Assembly: GCA_029978585.1 (NCBI GenBank)
Contig: JAPOJD010000004.1
Span: forward strand, 1-39,613
Source: Actinomycetota bacterium
Lineage (GTDB): Bacteria; Actinomycetota; Actinomycetes; S36-B12
Direction: 5' to 3'
DNA length: 39,613 nt
Numbering within the stretch: the stretch's first letter is position 1; each line of letters opens with the position of its first letter. Positions 1-9,733 of the stretch are shown one piece after another. The notes under the pieces are model-generated. The model searched no databases, was not told the DNA's origin, and saw nothing but the letters and a program-made list of their open reading frames with translations. Made by a program: the position numbers and the translations under genes.

Positions 1-1
1 C

Positions 2-361
2 GAGCGCCTGCGCCAGGCGTGGCTCGCCGCCGCCGCTGACATCGGCGTGCCTGTCACGCCGCACGGCGTGTACGCCGCGTTCGACGGCCCGCGCTTCGAG
101 TCGAAGGCGGAGATCCGCATGGCGGGCGCGGCTGGCGCCACTGTCGTGGGCATGACGGGCCTGCCCGAGGTCGTCCTCGCCGTCGAGCGCGGCATCCCGT
201 ACGCCAGCCTCTGCCTCGTGGCAAACCCGGCGGCGGGTCAGGGCAGCGAGCCCATCACGGTCGACGACGTGCTGGCCGTGATCGCGCAGGGTGCCGACAC
301 GGTGACGGCGATCCTCGACCGCGCGGCGAGGCGTCTCTCGGAAGCCGCGGAGTCGTCGTGA
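2..361 (+). CDS. S-methyl-5'-thioadenosine phosphorylase / purine nucleoside phosphorylase family, C-terminal part (5' end outside window)
   Basis: Open reading frame from window edge; GPRFESKAEIRMAGAAGATVVGMTGLPEVVLA motif typical of the MTAP/PNP family; TGA at 359-361. Confidence 0.85.
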   Translation, partial: ERLRQAWLAAAADIGVPVTPHGVYAAFDGPRFESKAEIRMAGAAGATVVGMTGLPEVVLAVERGIPYASLCLVANPAAGQGSEPITVDDVLAVIAQGADTVTAILDRAARRLSEAAESS

Positions 362-1656
362 CCGTGGACCTGCTCATCCGCGATGCGCGCTACGTCGTCA
401 TGACCGATGACGACACGGGGATGCTCGAGAATGCCTCCGTCGCCATCGACGGCGGGTGCATCGTGGCCGTGGGGCCGGGTCTCGACACGGACGCCAGGGA
501 CGTCATCGACGGACGCGATGCGCTCGTCATGCCCGGTCTCGTCAACCTGCACACGCCCCTGCCGATGGCGCTGCTGCGCGGCGTCGCCGAGGACGTCGAT
601 CTCCAGGGCTTCCTCGAGCGCGTGTGGGCCGAGGAGGCCCGGCTCATGGATCCCCGTGGGGTCTATGTCGGCGCGCGGCTCGGCGCACTCGAAGCGGTGA
701 TGTCGGGCACCACCACGGCGTTGGACATGTACTTCCCCCCCGCCGACGCCCACCGCGCCGCGGTCGAGGTGGGACTCCGGCATGTCACCGGGCCGGTGTT
801 CTTCTCGTTCCCCGGCCCGGACGGCCTGGCCTGGGAGGAGCGAATGGCCCTGGCGCGCGAGTGGCCGGCCACGCTCGCCGCGATCGGAGGACCGGCCGTG
901 CCGCCCGCGCTCATGCCGCACGCCGCGTTCACGGTCGGCATCGAGCACCTGCGCGAGATAGCGGACCTGGCGCGCGCGCAGTCCGCGCTCGTGCACACGC
1001 ACGCATCGGAGAACGACCGCGAGAACGCCGACACGGTCGCGTCGACCGGGCTGCGTCCCGTGGGCGCCCTCGACTCGGCCGGCCTCCTCGGCCTCGGCCC
1101 GGTGCTCGGCCACGGGGTGCGGCTCGACGACGGGGAACGGCGCCTCCTGGCGGCGACCGGCACCTCCGTGGCGCACTGCCCGGGGTCCAACCTCAAGCTC
1201 GCCAGCGGCGCCGCCGACTTCGTGGGCTACCGCGACGACGGCATCCGAGTCGGCCTGGGCACGGACGGATGCTCGTCGAGCAACGACCTCGACATGTTCG
1301 CCGTGATGCGCCTGGCCGCGAACCTCTCGCGCCTGGTCCGTGACGACCCGGCGTCGGTGGAGTCCCGGGAGGTGCTCGCGGCCGCCACCCTCGATGGGGC
1401 CCGGGCGCTCGGCCTGGGCGACCGCATCGGGACCATCGAGCCGGGCAAGGAGGCCGACCTCGTCGTCCTCGACCTGCGGGCGCCGCACCTCGTGCCGATC
1501 CGCGACCCCTACACGGCGATCGTGTACGCCGCCGGCCGATCCGACGTTCGCGATGTCGTGGTGGCCGGTGAGGTTGTCGTTCGCGGCCGACGTCCAACCC
1601 GGGTCGACGCCAACGCGGTCATGGACGAGGCCGATCAGCTCGTGGCGTCCGCATGA
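358..1656 (+). CDS. Amidohydrolase, MTA/SAH deaminase-like (metallo-dependent hydrolase)
   Basis: GTG start overlapping previous stop; NLHTPLPMALLRG, HTHASEND, HCPGSNLKLASG and LGTDGCSSSNDLDMF motifs. Confidence 0.88.
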   Translation: MTVDLLIRDARYVVMTDDDTGMLENASVAIDGGCIVAVGPGLDTDARDVIDGRDALVMPGLVNLHTPLPMALLRGVAEDVDLQGFLERVWAEEARLMDPRGVYVGARLGALEAVMSGTTTALDMYFPPADAHRAAVEVGLRHVTGPVFFSFPGPDGLAWEERMALAREWPATLAAIGGPAVPPALMPHAAFTVGIEHLREIADLARAQSALVHTHASENDRENADTVASTGLRPVGALDSAGLLGLGPVLGHGVRLDDGERRLLAATGTSVAHCPGSNLKLASGAADFVGYRDDGIRVGLGTDGCSSSNDLDMFAVMRLAANLSRLVRDDPASVESREVLAAATLDGARALGLGDRIGTIEPGKEADLVVLDLRAPHLVPIRDPYTAIVYAAGRSDVRDVVVAGEVVVRGRRPTRVDANAVMDEADQLVASA

Positions 1657-2108
1657 GCGGCCTCGATGACCTGTCGGCACCCGAGGTGATCGAGGCAATG
1701 CGACTGGAGTACCTCGACGGCGAGGGCGTGTGGTTCCGCGTCCTGTGGCGCACCGAGCACGCGAATGCGATCTACGGGATGCTGACGCCGGAGGACTTCA
1801 GCGCTCTGCACGTGCTGCGCGAGGACGAGACCTGGGTGCACGTGGCCGGAGCGCCCGCGCGGATGCTGCTCCTCCACCCCGACGGCAGCCATGAGGAGTG
1901 CTTGCTCGGCACGGGGATCGAGTCCGGCGAGGTGCCGGCGGTTCGAGTGCCGTCCGGCACCTGGCAGGCCGCGCGGACCACCGGCGCGTGGACCCTCGTG
2001 GTCTGCATGCTCGCGCCCCCCTTCAGCGGCTTCACCCTGGCCACTGTCGATACCGACCTGTCCGCCTGGGAGCCCTCCGAGCGCATCCGGGAGATGATCC
2101 GTGGCTGA
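1653..2108 (+). CDS. Cupin-fold protein, DUF985-like
   Basis: ATGA overlap with upstream gene; EYLDGEGVWFRVLWRTEHANAIYGMLTPEDFSALHVLREDETW resembles DUF985 cupins. Confidence 0.7.
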   Translation: MSGLDDLSAPEVIEAMRLEYLDGEGVWFRVLWRTEHANAIYGMLTPEDFSALHVLREDETWVHVAGAPARMLLLHPDGSHEECLLGTGIESGEVPAVRVPSGTWQAARTTGAWTLVVCMLAPPFSGFTLATVDTDLSAWEPSERIREMIRG

Positions 2109-2796
2109 CGCGCGGGTGGTGCTCATCACCGGAGCCTCGGGCGGCCTCGGCGGGGCGCTCGCCCGCGCGTTCGCGGCGGACGACGTCGTACGCCAGTCGC
2201 GCTCCGCGGAGCGCGGGGACGTTGCCGGGGACCTGGGTTCGGACGCCGATGTCGACCGAATGGTGCGCGAGATCGTCGCCGAGCACGGGCGGATCGACGT
2301 TCTGGTCAACAATGCCGCCGACCAGATGATCGGCGAACCCGGGTCTCCCGACGCGGAGCGCTGGGCCGCGATGCTCGATGCCACGCTGCTGTCCGCCGTG
2401 CGCCTCTCCCGGGCGTCCATTCCGCACATGCCGGACGGGGCGGCCATCGTCAATGTGTCATCGCTCGAGTCGTCGCTGGCATTCCCCGGCCGGGGTCCCT
2501 ACGCGGCGGCGAAGGCGGGCCTCGAGGCGCTCACGCGGGCCCTTGCCCTGGACCTCGCCCCGCGCGGCATCCGTGTCAACGCGGTCGCACCGGGGCTCAT
2601 CGAGCGCGAGGGGCTTCGCGCGGCATGGCCCGAGGGCCATGGGGCCTGGACGCAGCAGACTCCCCGCGGGAGCATCGTGAGCCCTGACGAGGTGGCCGCG
2701 GCCGTGCGCTTCCTCGCCGGGCCGGAGGCCTCCGGGATCTCGGGGGTGGTGCTGCCCGTCGATGCCGGCTGGTCGGCGAGTGCCCGGTTGGGGTGA
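2101..2796 (+). CDS. Short-chain dehydrogenase/reductase (SDR)
   Basis: TGASGGLG, NNAA, YAAAKAG and IRVNAVAPG motifs. Confidence 0.9.
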   Translation: MADARVVLITGASGGLGGALARAFAADDVVRQSRSAERGDVAGDLGSDADVDRMVREIVAEHGRIDVLVNNAADQMIGEPGSPDAERWAAMLDATLLSAVRLSRASIPHMPDGAAIVNVSSLESSLAFPGRGPYAAAKAGLEALTRALALDLAPRGIRVNAVAPGLIEREGLRAAWPEGHGAWTQQTPRGSIVSPDEVAAAVRFLAGPEASGISGVVLPVDAGWSASARLG

Positions 2797-2993
2797 GCCT
2801 CGGCCTATCCCGATAGTCCCAGGCGTCACATGGGTTCTCATGCGTGCCCTGCGTCGCATCACGGGATTGTCACAGCGCACGCGCGCCGTGTCGGGGCGAT
2901 GGGGGACGGCAATAGGGTGACGCCAGATCGACTCCACCGTGACGTGGCGGCGACCAGCGCCCGCCCCTCACACTCGAAGAGAAGGGTGCATGC

Positions 2994-4091
2994 ATGCATC
3001 GCAAGATCGTTCTCGCGGCCGTGGCCGCGTCCGCCCTGCTCCTGGCCGCGTGCGGCGGCAGCAGCAGTGACTCCGCCAGCAGTGGCAGTAGCGAGTCCGG
3101 CGGCAGCAGCCAGGCTGCCGGCGGCGGTGGCGAGGGCGACTGCCCCGGCCCCGACGCCTTCTGCATCGGCCTGGTGACCGATACGGGCAAGGTCGACGAC
3201 AAGTCGTTCAACCAGTCGGCCTGGGAGGGCGCGAAGGAAGCGGCCAAGGCCACCGGCGGCTACGCCAAGTACATCGAGACGGTCGATCCCAAGGACTACG
3301 CCAACAATATGAATCAGTTCATATCGGCTGGCTACGACGTGATCATCACCGTCGGCTTCCTCATGGGCGAGGCCAGTGTCGAAGCGGCCGATGCCCAGAA
3401 GGACAAGGGCACAACGTTCATCGGAGTGGACCAGTTCCAGGCTGATCCGATCATCCCGAACCTCACGGGCCTGGTCTTCAGCGAGGACAAGGCAGGCTAT
3501 GCCGCCGGCTATCTCGCCGGCCTCATGACCAAGACCGGCAAGACCGGCGCCGTTCTCGGCACCGACACCGTCCCGCCGGTGAAGCTCTTCGGTGAGGGTT
3601 ACAAGGCTGGCGCACTGGCCGCGAACCCCAACGTCGAGGTCACGCTGGTCTACCACGCGCCGGACAATGCCTTCAACGATCCCGAGTGGGGTGCGGCCGA
3701 GGCCAAGAAGCAGCTTGCCCAGGGCGCGGACATCATCTTCGGCGCGGGTGGCAACACCGGCAACGGGGCGCTCATCGAGATCGCCAAGGCCGCGGGCGCG
3801 GGCGAGACGATCTTCTGCATCGGCGTCGACACGGACCAGTACTACACCGTGCCTCAGGCGCAGAAGTGCCTGCTCACCTCCGCGGAGAAGAAGCTGCGCG
3901 AGGGCACCAGGGACCTCATCATCCTGGCCAAGGACGGCAAGGCGCCCGGAGGAAACTACTTCGGCCTCACGGGTCTTGCTCCCTACCACGACACCGAGGC
4001 TGCGGTTCCCGACGACGTCAAGAAGAAGGTCGAGGAGGTCGTCAAGGGCCTCGATGCCGGCACCATCCTGACGAACGTCACTCTGGGTTAG
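2994..4091 (+). CDS. BMP family ABC transporter substrate-binding lipoprotein (nucleoside type)
   Basis: Lipobox LLAAC; Ser/Gly linker; LVTDTGKVDDKSFNQSAWEGAKEA and GAVLGTDTVPPV typical of BMP/PnrA family. Confidence 0.93.
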   Translation: MHRKIVLAAVAASALLLAACGGSSSDSASSGSSESGGSSQAAGGGGEGDCPGPDAFCIGLVTDTGKVDDKSFNQSAWEGAKEAAKATGGYAKYIETVDPKDYANNMNQFISAGYDVIITVGFLMGEASVEAADAQKDKGTTFIGVDQFQADPIIPNLTGLVFSEDKAGYAAGYLAGLMTKTGKTGAVLGTDTVPPVKLFGEGYKAGALAANPNVEVTLVYHAPDNAFNDPEWGAAEAKKQLAQGADIIFGAGGNTGNGALIEIAKAAGAGETIFCIGVDTDQYYTVPQAQKCLLTSAEKKLREGTRDLIILAKDGKAPGGNYFGLTGLAPYHDTEAAVPDDVKKKVEEVVKGLDAGTILTNVTLG

Positions 4092-4120
4092 TGCAACAGT
4101 CCTAACGCCCTCGGGCGAGC

Positions 4121-4153
4121 GGAAGGGGGTGGCGCAACGCGCCACCCCCTTCC
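4121..4153 (+). other. Perfect 15-bp inverted repeat with 3-nt loop between SBP gene and permease gene (RNA hairpin)
   Basis: GGAAGGGGGTGGCGC-AAC-GCGCCACCCCCTTCC read directly from sequence; no T-tract. Confidence 0.85.
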
Positions 4154-4180
4154 CCCTTCCTATGCAAGGATGCGAAAGCC

Positions 4181-5296
4181 ATGTCGACGATGGATCCGTC
4201 CCGGACAGATCTGGGGTTCTCCGACCCCGATCCGCGACGCTCGGGGCCACTGGATCGCATCCCCTCGATCGTGCTGCCGATCGTGTCGGTGCTGCTCGCG
4301 TTCGCGGTCGGCGGCATCCTCATCTGGCTCCAGGGCGTCAGCCCGCTGCGTGCCTACGCCGTCCTCTTCAGCAACGCGCTCGGCACCCCGGAGGGGCTGC
4401 TCCGGGTCATGGAGAAATCCACCCCCCTCATCCTCACCGGTCTCGCGGTGACCGTGGGCCTGCGCGCTGGCCTGTTCAACATCGGCGCGCAGGGCCAACT
4501 CCTCGTGGGCGCGATCGGTGCCGCCTGGGCGGGGTACCACTTCCAGTTGCCGCTGATCGTGCACCTGCCGTTCGCGGTCCTCTTCGGGATGCTGTGCGGG
4601 GCGGCCTGGGCGTCGATCGCCGGAGTCCTGCGGGCCTATCGAAGCGTGTCCGAGGTCATCACCACGATCATGCTCAACGCGATCGCGATCGCCCTGGTGG
4701 ACTACCTGGCCAGCGAACCGCTGAAGGAGGAGGGCCAGCCGCTCACGCGCACGCCGGCGATTGCCGACTCGGCAGCGCTCCCGGTGTTCGGCATCGTGCC
4801 CTCGGGCTTCCTCCTAGCGCTCGCTGTTGCGGTCTTCTTCGGGTGGTACCTCACCCGGACCACGCAGGGCTTCCGTTTCAACACCATCGGCCTCAACCCC
4901 TCCGCCGCTCGCTACGCCGGGATCTCGGTCAAGGGCACGATCGTCCTCGCCATGGCGGTGAGCGGTGCCCTGGCCGGCCTCGGCGGAGCCATCGAGACCC
5001 TGGGCGTCACGGGGCGCTTCGAGCCGGCCTTCAATGCAGGGCTCGGGTTCGACGGCATCACGATCGCGCTGCTGGCGCGTGCCAACCCGCTCGCGACGAT
5101 CCCCGCGGCCCTGCTCATCGGCACGATGCGCACCGGGGCGGCGGCACTTCAGTTCCAGACCGGTATCGAGCCGGAGGTCGTGGACGTCATCCTCGCGATC
5201 ACGCTGCTCTTCGTCTCGGCACCGATCGTGGCCCGCCTGCTCTTCCGGAACCGAAACATCAAGCAGACGACCGTGACCTCGGGGTGGGGGTCATGA
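4181..5296 (+). CDS. ABC transporter permease (BMP/nucleoside type)
   Basis: Multi-span hydrophobic protein; GLRAGLFNIGAQGQLL and GLNPSAARYAGI motifs. Confidence 0.92.
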   Translation: MSTMDPSRTDLGFSDPDPRRSGPLDRIPSIVLPIVSVLLAFAVGGILIWLQGVSPLRAYAVLFSNALGTPEGLLRVMEKSTPLILTGLAVTVGLRAGLFNIGAQGQLLVGAIGAAWAGYHFQLPLIVHLPFAVLFGMLCGAAWASIAGVLRAYRSVSEVITTIMLNAIAIALVDYLASEPLKEEGQPLTRTPAIADSAALPVFGIVPSGFLLALAVAVFFGWYLTRTTQGFRFNTIGLNPSAARYAGISVKGTIVLAMAVSGALAGLGGAIETLGVTGRFEPAFNAGLGFDGITIALLARANPLATIPAALLIGTMRTGAAALQFQTGIEPEVVDVILAITLLFVSAPIVARLLFRNRNIKQTTVTSGWGS

Positions 5297-6267
5297 GGGC
5301 CCGCTACGCCTACGCGCTCGCCATCATCATCGGCGTCGCCATCCTGGTCTTCTACGCGATGGACCAGGTGCGCACCGTGTCGGTCCTCTCCTTCTCCCTG
5401 AGGTACGCCGTTCCCCTGATCCTCGACGCGATGGTGGGCATCATCTGCGAGCGCAGCGGCGTCATCAATATCGGCATTGAGGGCCAGATGCTCATGAGCG
5501 CCTTCGCGGGGTTCTTCGGCGCCGCCCTGACGGGCAACCTCATCCTGGGCACGCTGATCGGGGTCGGCACGGGGATGATCGTGGGCGCCTTCCTCGCGGT
5601 CGGAGCCGTGACGTGGAAGATGGACCAGATCATCGCGGGCACGGTGATCAACATCCTGGCGGTCGGACTCACCAGCTTCTTCTACGCGCAGGGAAATGTA
5701 CTTCCGGGAAGCACGCCCATCGTCGCGATCCCCGTGCTGTCCGACATCCCTCTCGTGGGGCCGGTGCTCTTCGAGAACGGCCTCTTCACCTATGCGGCGC
5801 TCATCATCCCGCTGGTGCTGTGGGTGCTGCTCTTCAAGACGCGCTGGGGGCTGCGCACGCGGGCGGTGGGCGAGAAGCCGAGTGCGGCCGACACCTCGGG
5901 TGTCAGCGTGCAGGGGCTGCGGTTCTGGAATGTCACGGTCGCGGGGCTCCTCGCCGGCATGGCGGGGGCCTACCTCGCTATCGAGGCGGCCGGAACCTTC
6001 GAGCGCGGCTTCACCGCAGGTCGCGGCTTCACGGCCCTCGCCATCATGATCTTCGGCGCGTGGAACCCCATCGGCGCGCTGGGGGCGGCGTTCTTCTTCG
6101 GGCTCACCCAGGGCCTCGCCAGCCAGCTCCAGGCGGATGAGGTCGTCGCGATCCCCCAGCAGTTCATCAACATGCTGCCGTACGTCCTCACCATCGTCCT
6201 GCTCGCGATCGTGTCGGGGCGCATCAAGCCGCCCGCCGCCGTCGGCAAGCCCTACGAGAAGGACTGA
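5293..6267 (+). CDS. ABC transporter permease (BMP/nucleoside type)
   Basis: ATG at 5293 overlapping the previous TGA; ERSGVINIGIEGQMLMSAF and LRTRAVGEKPSAADTSGVSV motifs. Confidence 0.92.
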   Translation: MRARYAYALAIIIGVAILVFYAMDQVRTVSVLSFSLRYAVPLILDAMVGIICERSGVINIGIEGQMLMSAFAGFFGAALTGNLILGTLIGVGTGMIVGAFLAVGAVTWKMDQIIAGTVINILAVGLTSFFYAQGNVLPGSTPIVAIPVLSDIPLVGPVLFENGLFTYAALIIPLVLWVLLFKTRWGLRTRAVGEKPSAADTSGVSVQGLRFWNVTVAGLLAGMAGAYLAIEAAGTFERGFTAGRGFTALAIMIFGAWNPIGALGAAFFFGLTQGLASQLQADEVVAIPQQFINMLPYVLTIVLLAIVSGRIKPPAAVGKPYEKD

Positions 6268-6269
6268 CG

Positions 6270-7793
6270 ATGGCCGACGCGCAGAGGACCGCCCTCCTCG
6301 AGGCCCGTGGTCTCACCAAGCGATTCCCCGGCGTGATCGCGAACGAGGACGTCTCGCTCACCCTCCACGAGGGGGAGATCCTGGCTCTGCTCGGGGAGAA
6401 CGGCGCGGGCAAGAGCACGCTCGTGAAGATGATCTACGGGCTCTACGCCCCCGACGAGGGCGAGATCGCGATCAAGGGCGAGACGGTTCGGCTCTCCGGC
6501 CCCCGTGATGCGATCCGCCGCGGTATCGGCATGGTCCACCAGCACTTCCAACTCGTTCCCGTCTTCACCGTCGCGGAGAACGTCGTCCTCGGCGACGAGC
6601 CGGTGCGCTGGCCCTTCGTCAACATGAAGAAGGCCCGTGCGGAGGTCGCGCGCCTCGCCGAGGAGTTCGGCCTCAGGGTGAACGTCGACGCTCGCGTCGA
6701 GGATCTGCCCGTCGGCACCCAGCAGCGCGTCGAGATCCTCAAGGCGCTCTACCGCAAGGCCGACATCCTCATCCTCGACGAGCCGACCGCGGTGCTCACC
6801 CCCCAGGAGACCGACGACCTGCTGCGCGTGGTCCGTGGCTTCGCCGACAGCGGCGTGGGCGTGGTGTTCATCACCCACAAGCTCCGCGAGGTGCTTGCGA
6901 TTGCCGACACCATCGAGGTGCTGCGCGGGGGTCGCCAGGTGGGGACGACCACTCCGGCCCAGACCGACCAGGCCGGCCTGGCCGAGATGATGGTGGGCCG
7001 CGGAGTGCTCCTCTCCGTGGACAAGGCACCTGCGAAGCCCACCGACGTTGTCCTCGACGTTGTCCGCCTGTCGGCCAAGGACGACCTGGGCCTGCCCGCG
7101 GTCCGGGACGTGTCCCTCGAGGTGAGGGCCGGGGAGATCCTGGGCATCGCCGGGGTCGAGGGCAACGGCCAGCGCGAGCTGGTGCAGGCGATCACGGGCC
7201 TGCGCCGCTGCACGGCCGACCGGGTCACCGTGCGGGGGGAGGACATCCTCAACAGCACGCCCCGGCGCATCCACGACCTCGGCGTGGGACACGTGCCGGA
7301 GGATCGCGAGGCCGATGGCCTGGTAGGGCCGTACTCCGTCGCCGACAACCTCGTGCTCGACCGCTTCGATGAGCCGGAGTTCGCCCGCCGCGGCGTCCGC
7401 AGGCGTGGTGCCATCGACAGCCTCGCGAGGGACCTCGTCGACAGCTTCGACATCCGCACCCCGGGCATCTCCACCACGGTGCAATCGCTGTCCGGTGGCA
7501 ACAAGCAGAAGGTCGTCATCGCCCGGGAGCTCGCCGCCGATCCGGTCCTGCTCGTGGCCGCCCAGCCGACGCGCGGAGTCGATGTCGGATCCATCGAGTT
7601 CATCCACTCCCAGATCGTGGCGGCCCGCGACCGCGGTGCGGCGGTGCTGCTCGTATCCGCCGAGTTGGACGAGGTCCTCGGCCTCTCCGATCGCATCGCG
7701 GTGATGCACGCCGGCGAGCTGGTTGCCACCATGCCCGCCGAGGGAGCAGATCGCGCCCGCATCGGCCTGCTCATGGCCGGCCAACAGGCCTAA
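6270..7793 (+). CDS. ABC transporter ATP-binding protein, two ATPase domains (BMP/nucleoside type)
   Basis: Walker A GENGAGKST, LDEPTAVLTPQE, LSGGNKQKVVIAREL, AAQPTRGVDVGS. Confidence 0.94.
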   Translation: MADAQRTALLEARGLTKRFPGVIANEDVSLTLHEGEILALLGENGAGKSTLVKMIYGLYAPDEGEIAIKGETVRLSGPRDAIRRGIGMVHQHFQLVPVFTVAENVVLGDEPVRWPFVNMKKARAEVARLAEEFGLRVNVDARVEDLPVGTQQRVEILKALYRKADILILDEPTAVLTPQETDDLLRVVRGFADSGVGVVFITHKLREVLAIADTIEVLRGGRQVGTTTPAQTDQAGLAEMMVGRGVLLSVDKAPAKPTDVVLDVVRLSAKDDLGLPAVRDVSLEVRAGEILGIAGVEGNGQRELVQAITGLRRCTADRVTVRGEDILNSTPRRIHDLGVGHVPEDREADGLVGPYSVADNLVLDRFDEPEFARRGVRRRGAIDSLARDLVDSFDIRTPGISTTVQSLSGGNKQKVVIARELAADPVLLVAAQPTRGVDVGSIEFIHSQIVAARDRGAAVLLVSAELDEVLGLSDRIAVMHAGELVATMPAEGADRARIGLLMAGQQA

Positions 7794-7811
7794 CCCCCGC
7801 GTGCGCGGGGG
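7794..7811 (+). terminator. Candidate terminator hairpin directly after the ABC ATPase gene
   Basis: CCCCCGCG-TG-CGCGGGGG inverted repeat starting at the stop codon; no T-tract. Confidence 0.55.
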
Positions 7812-7860
7812 GTGGGGTGACGGAGGTCACGCCACCCGGGTCCGGTCCTGCCTTGACGCG

Positions 7861-7899
7861 TCATGACCGGTCGTGTTGTGGTCATGACCAGTCATGACC
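7861..7899. repeat. Three copies of TCATGACC (7861, 7882, 7892), one inside the palindrome GGTCATGACC (7880-7889)
   Basis: Direct reading; offsets 21 and 10 nt; immediately upstream of and overlapping the metalloprotease start. Confidence 0.75.
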
Positions 7900-8607
7900 G
7901 TCCCCCAGCGCCGAGTCGGCGTCCTCGTGCTCGCCGCGGCGCTCGCCGTGGCTCTCTTGGCCATGCTGGCCCCCGCACCTCCGGCCGTCGCCGTTCCGGT
8001 CTCCCCGGCGCCCGCCGATGACCACACCGCCTTCTTCCCGGACGGGACCCTCGCGGGCAGCGGGTGGTCGGCCTGCCCCGGGATCACCTGGACGGTGGAC
8101 GCCCGGCGCCTGCCTGACGGAATAGAACGGCGCGAGATCCGCCGACTCGCTGCCGCGGTGGGCCAATGGGCCGAGGCAAGTGGCCTCGACATCCGCTTCG
8201 CGGGCGAGGAGCCCCTCTCGTACGACGCCTCCCGCTACCTCCTCGTCCCCCGCGGAACACCCCGGGAGCGCCACGTCTACCTCGCCTTTCTCGCGCCCCG
8301 GCACGCTCCATTGCTCGCCTCTCCCGTGGTCGGGCTCGGCAATCCCTCCCACGTCATCGCGGAAACACGGCAGATCGTCGGCGGAGTCGCGGTCTTCCGC
8401 AGCGGATTCGTGGCTGACGCGTCGGGGCGGGATCCCGACCGGCTGCGCAACCTGTACCTCCACGAGTTCGGCCACGTCCTCGGCCTGGGGCATGCCCGTA
8501 CGACGGCCAACGTGATGTACCCGACCATCGACCAGCGCGTCCGGCTCGGCCTCGGGGACCGGTCAGGAGCGCGATCCCTGGTCCGCCCCTGCACGGTCGC
8601 GCAGTAG
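7894..8607 (+). CDS. Secreted matrixin-like zinc metalloprotease
   Basis: N-terminal signal peptide; HEFGHVLGLGH (HExxHxxGxxH) followed by VMYP Met-turn. Confidence 0.88.
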   Translation: MTVPQRRVGVLVLAAALAVALLAMLAPAPPAVAVPVSPAPADDHTAFFPDGTLAGSGWSACPGITWTVDARRLPDGIERREIRRLAAAVGQWAEASGLDIRFAGEEPLSYDASRYLLVPRGTPRERHVYLAFLAPRHAPLLASPVVGLGNPSHVIAETRQIVGGVAVFRSGFVADASGRDPDRLRNLYLHEFGHVLGLGHARTTANVMYPTIDQRVRLGLGDRSGARSLVRPCTVAQ

Positions 8608-8616
8608 GTTCGGGTC

Positions 8617-9705
8617 ATGGCGGACCCGACCCCCTCGCTGGAGATCCTCGGTCGCGCCCCCAAGGTGCTCCTGCACGACCATCTCGACGGGGGCCTGCGC
8701 CCCGCGACCGTGACGGAACTCGCCGCCGAGACCGGGTACCCCGACCTGCCCGAGACCGAGCCGGACGCCCTCGCGGCATGGATCCGGGCCGCCGCGGACT
8801 CCGGCTCCCTGGAGCGCTACCTCGAGCCGTTCCGGCACACGGTCGGCGTCCTGCAGACCCCGGAGGCGCTGGCCCGGGTCGCCTCGGAGTGCGCCCAGGA
8901 CCTTGCCGACGACGGCGTGGTCTACGCCGAGGTCCGATTCGCCCCGGAGCTGCACCTCGAGCGCGGCCTGTCGCTGGACCAGGTCGTGGACGCCGTCCTC
9001 GCCGGCTTCCGCGATGGCGAGCGGGCGGCATCGCGGCCGATCCGGGTCGGCGTCCTGCTCACGGCCATGCGCACGGCGGCTCGCAGTCGCCAGATCGCCG
9101 ATCTCACCGTCGCGTACCGCCATCGCGGCGTGGTCGGCTTCGACATCGCCGGGCGCGAGGCGGGCTACCCGCCCACGCGGCACCTGGACTCCTTCGAGTT
9201 CCTGCGACGGGAGAATGCCCACTTCACCATCCACGCCGGCGAGGCCTTCGGGCTGCCGAGCATCTGGGAGGCGATCCAGTGGTGCGGCGCCGACCGGCTC
9301 GGGAACGGGGTGCGCATCGTCGACGACATCCACCGCGAGCCCGATGGGACGTACCGCCTCGGCCCTCTTGCGGCCTACGTGCGCGACCGGAGAATCCCCC
9401 TGGAGCTGTGCCCGACGTCGAATGTCATGACGGGAGCCGCGCCCAGCATCGACGAGCATCCGCTGGGCCTGCTCTCACGACTGCGCTTCCGAACCACGAT
9501 CAACACCGACAATCGGCTCATGTCGGGAACCACGATGACGCAGGAGATGGCGAAGGTCTGCGAGGCCTTCGGCTGGGGGCTCGATGACATGAGGTGGCTC
9601 ACGGTCAACGCGATGAAGAGCGCCTTCATCCCGTTCGATGAGCGCTTGGCCTACATCGACAACGTCATCAAGCCCGGCTACGCCGCCCTCGCCGCTGCGT
9701 CGTAG
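8617..9705 (+). CDS. add: Adenosine deaminase
   Basis: [54 protein letters not shown]. Confidence 0.95.
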   Translation: MADPTPSLEILGRAPKVLLHDHLDGGLRPATVTELAAETGYPDLPETEPDALAAWIRAAADSGSLERYLEPFRHTVGVLQTPEALARVASECAQDLADDGVVYAEVRFAPELHLERGLSLDQVVDAVLAGFRDGERAASRPIRVGVLLTAMRTAARSRQIADLTVAYRHRGVVGFDIAGREAGYPPTRHLDSFEFLRRENAHFTIHAGEAFGLPSIWEAIQWCGADRLGNGVRIVDDIHREPDGTYRLGPLAAYVRDRRIPLELCPTSNVMTGAAPSIDEHPLGLLSRLRFRTTINTDNRLMSGTTMTQEMAKVCEAFGWGLDDMRWLTVNAMKSAFIPFDERLAYIDNVIKPGYAALAAAS

Positions 9706-9733
9706 GCTGCTCGCATTCGATCCGGGAGGGCGC

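Noticed and set aside
238-1698. 486-aa antisense ORF opposite the amidohydrolase
   Set aside because: Arg/His/Gly-rich shadow frame of a high-GC gene; the plus-strand frame has clear amidohydrolase motifs.
4129-5292. N-terminal extension of the 712-aa ORF (4129..6267)
   Set aside because: Overlaps permease 1 in another frame; the real gene begins at ATG 5293 with a 4-nt overlap.
7540-7600. Second ATPase domain with AAQPTRGVD instead of LDEPT
   Set aside because: Normal for BMP/sugar-type double ATPases; not a defect.
6252-7784. 510-aa antisense ORF opposite the ABC ATPase
   Set aside because: Mirrors the coding frame; no recognisable motifs, composition typical of GC shadow frames.
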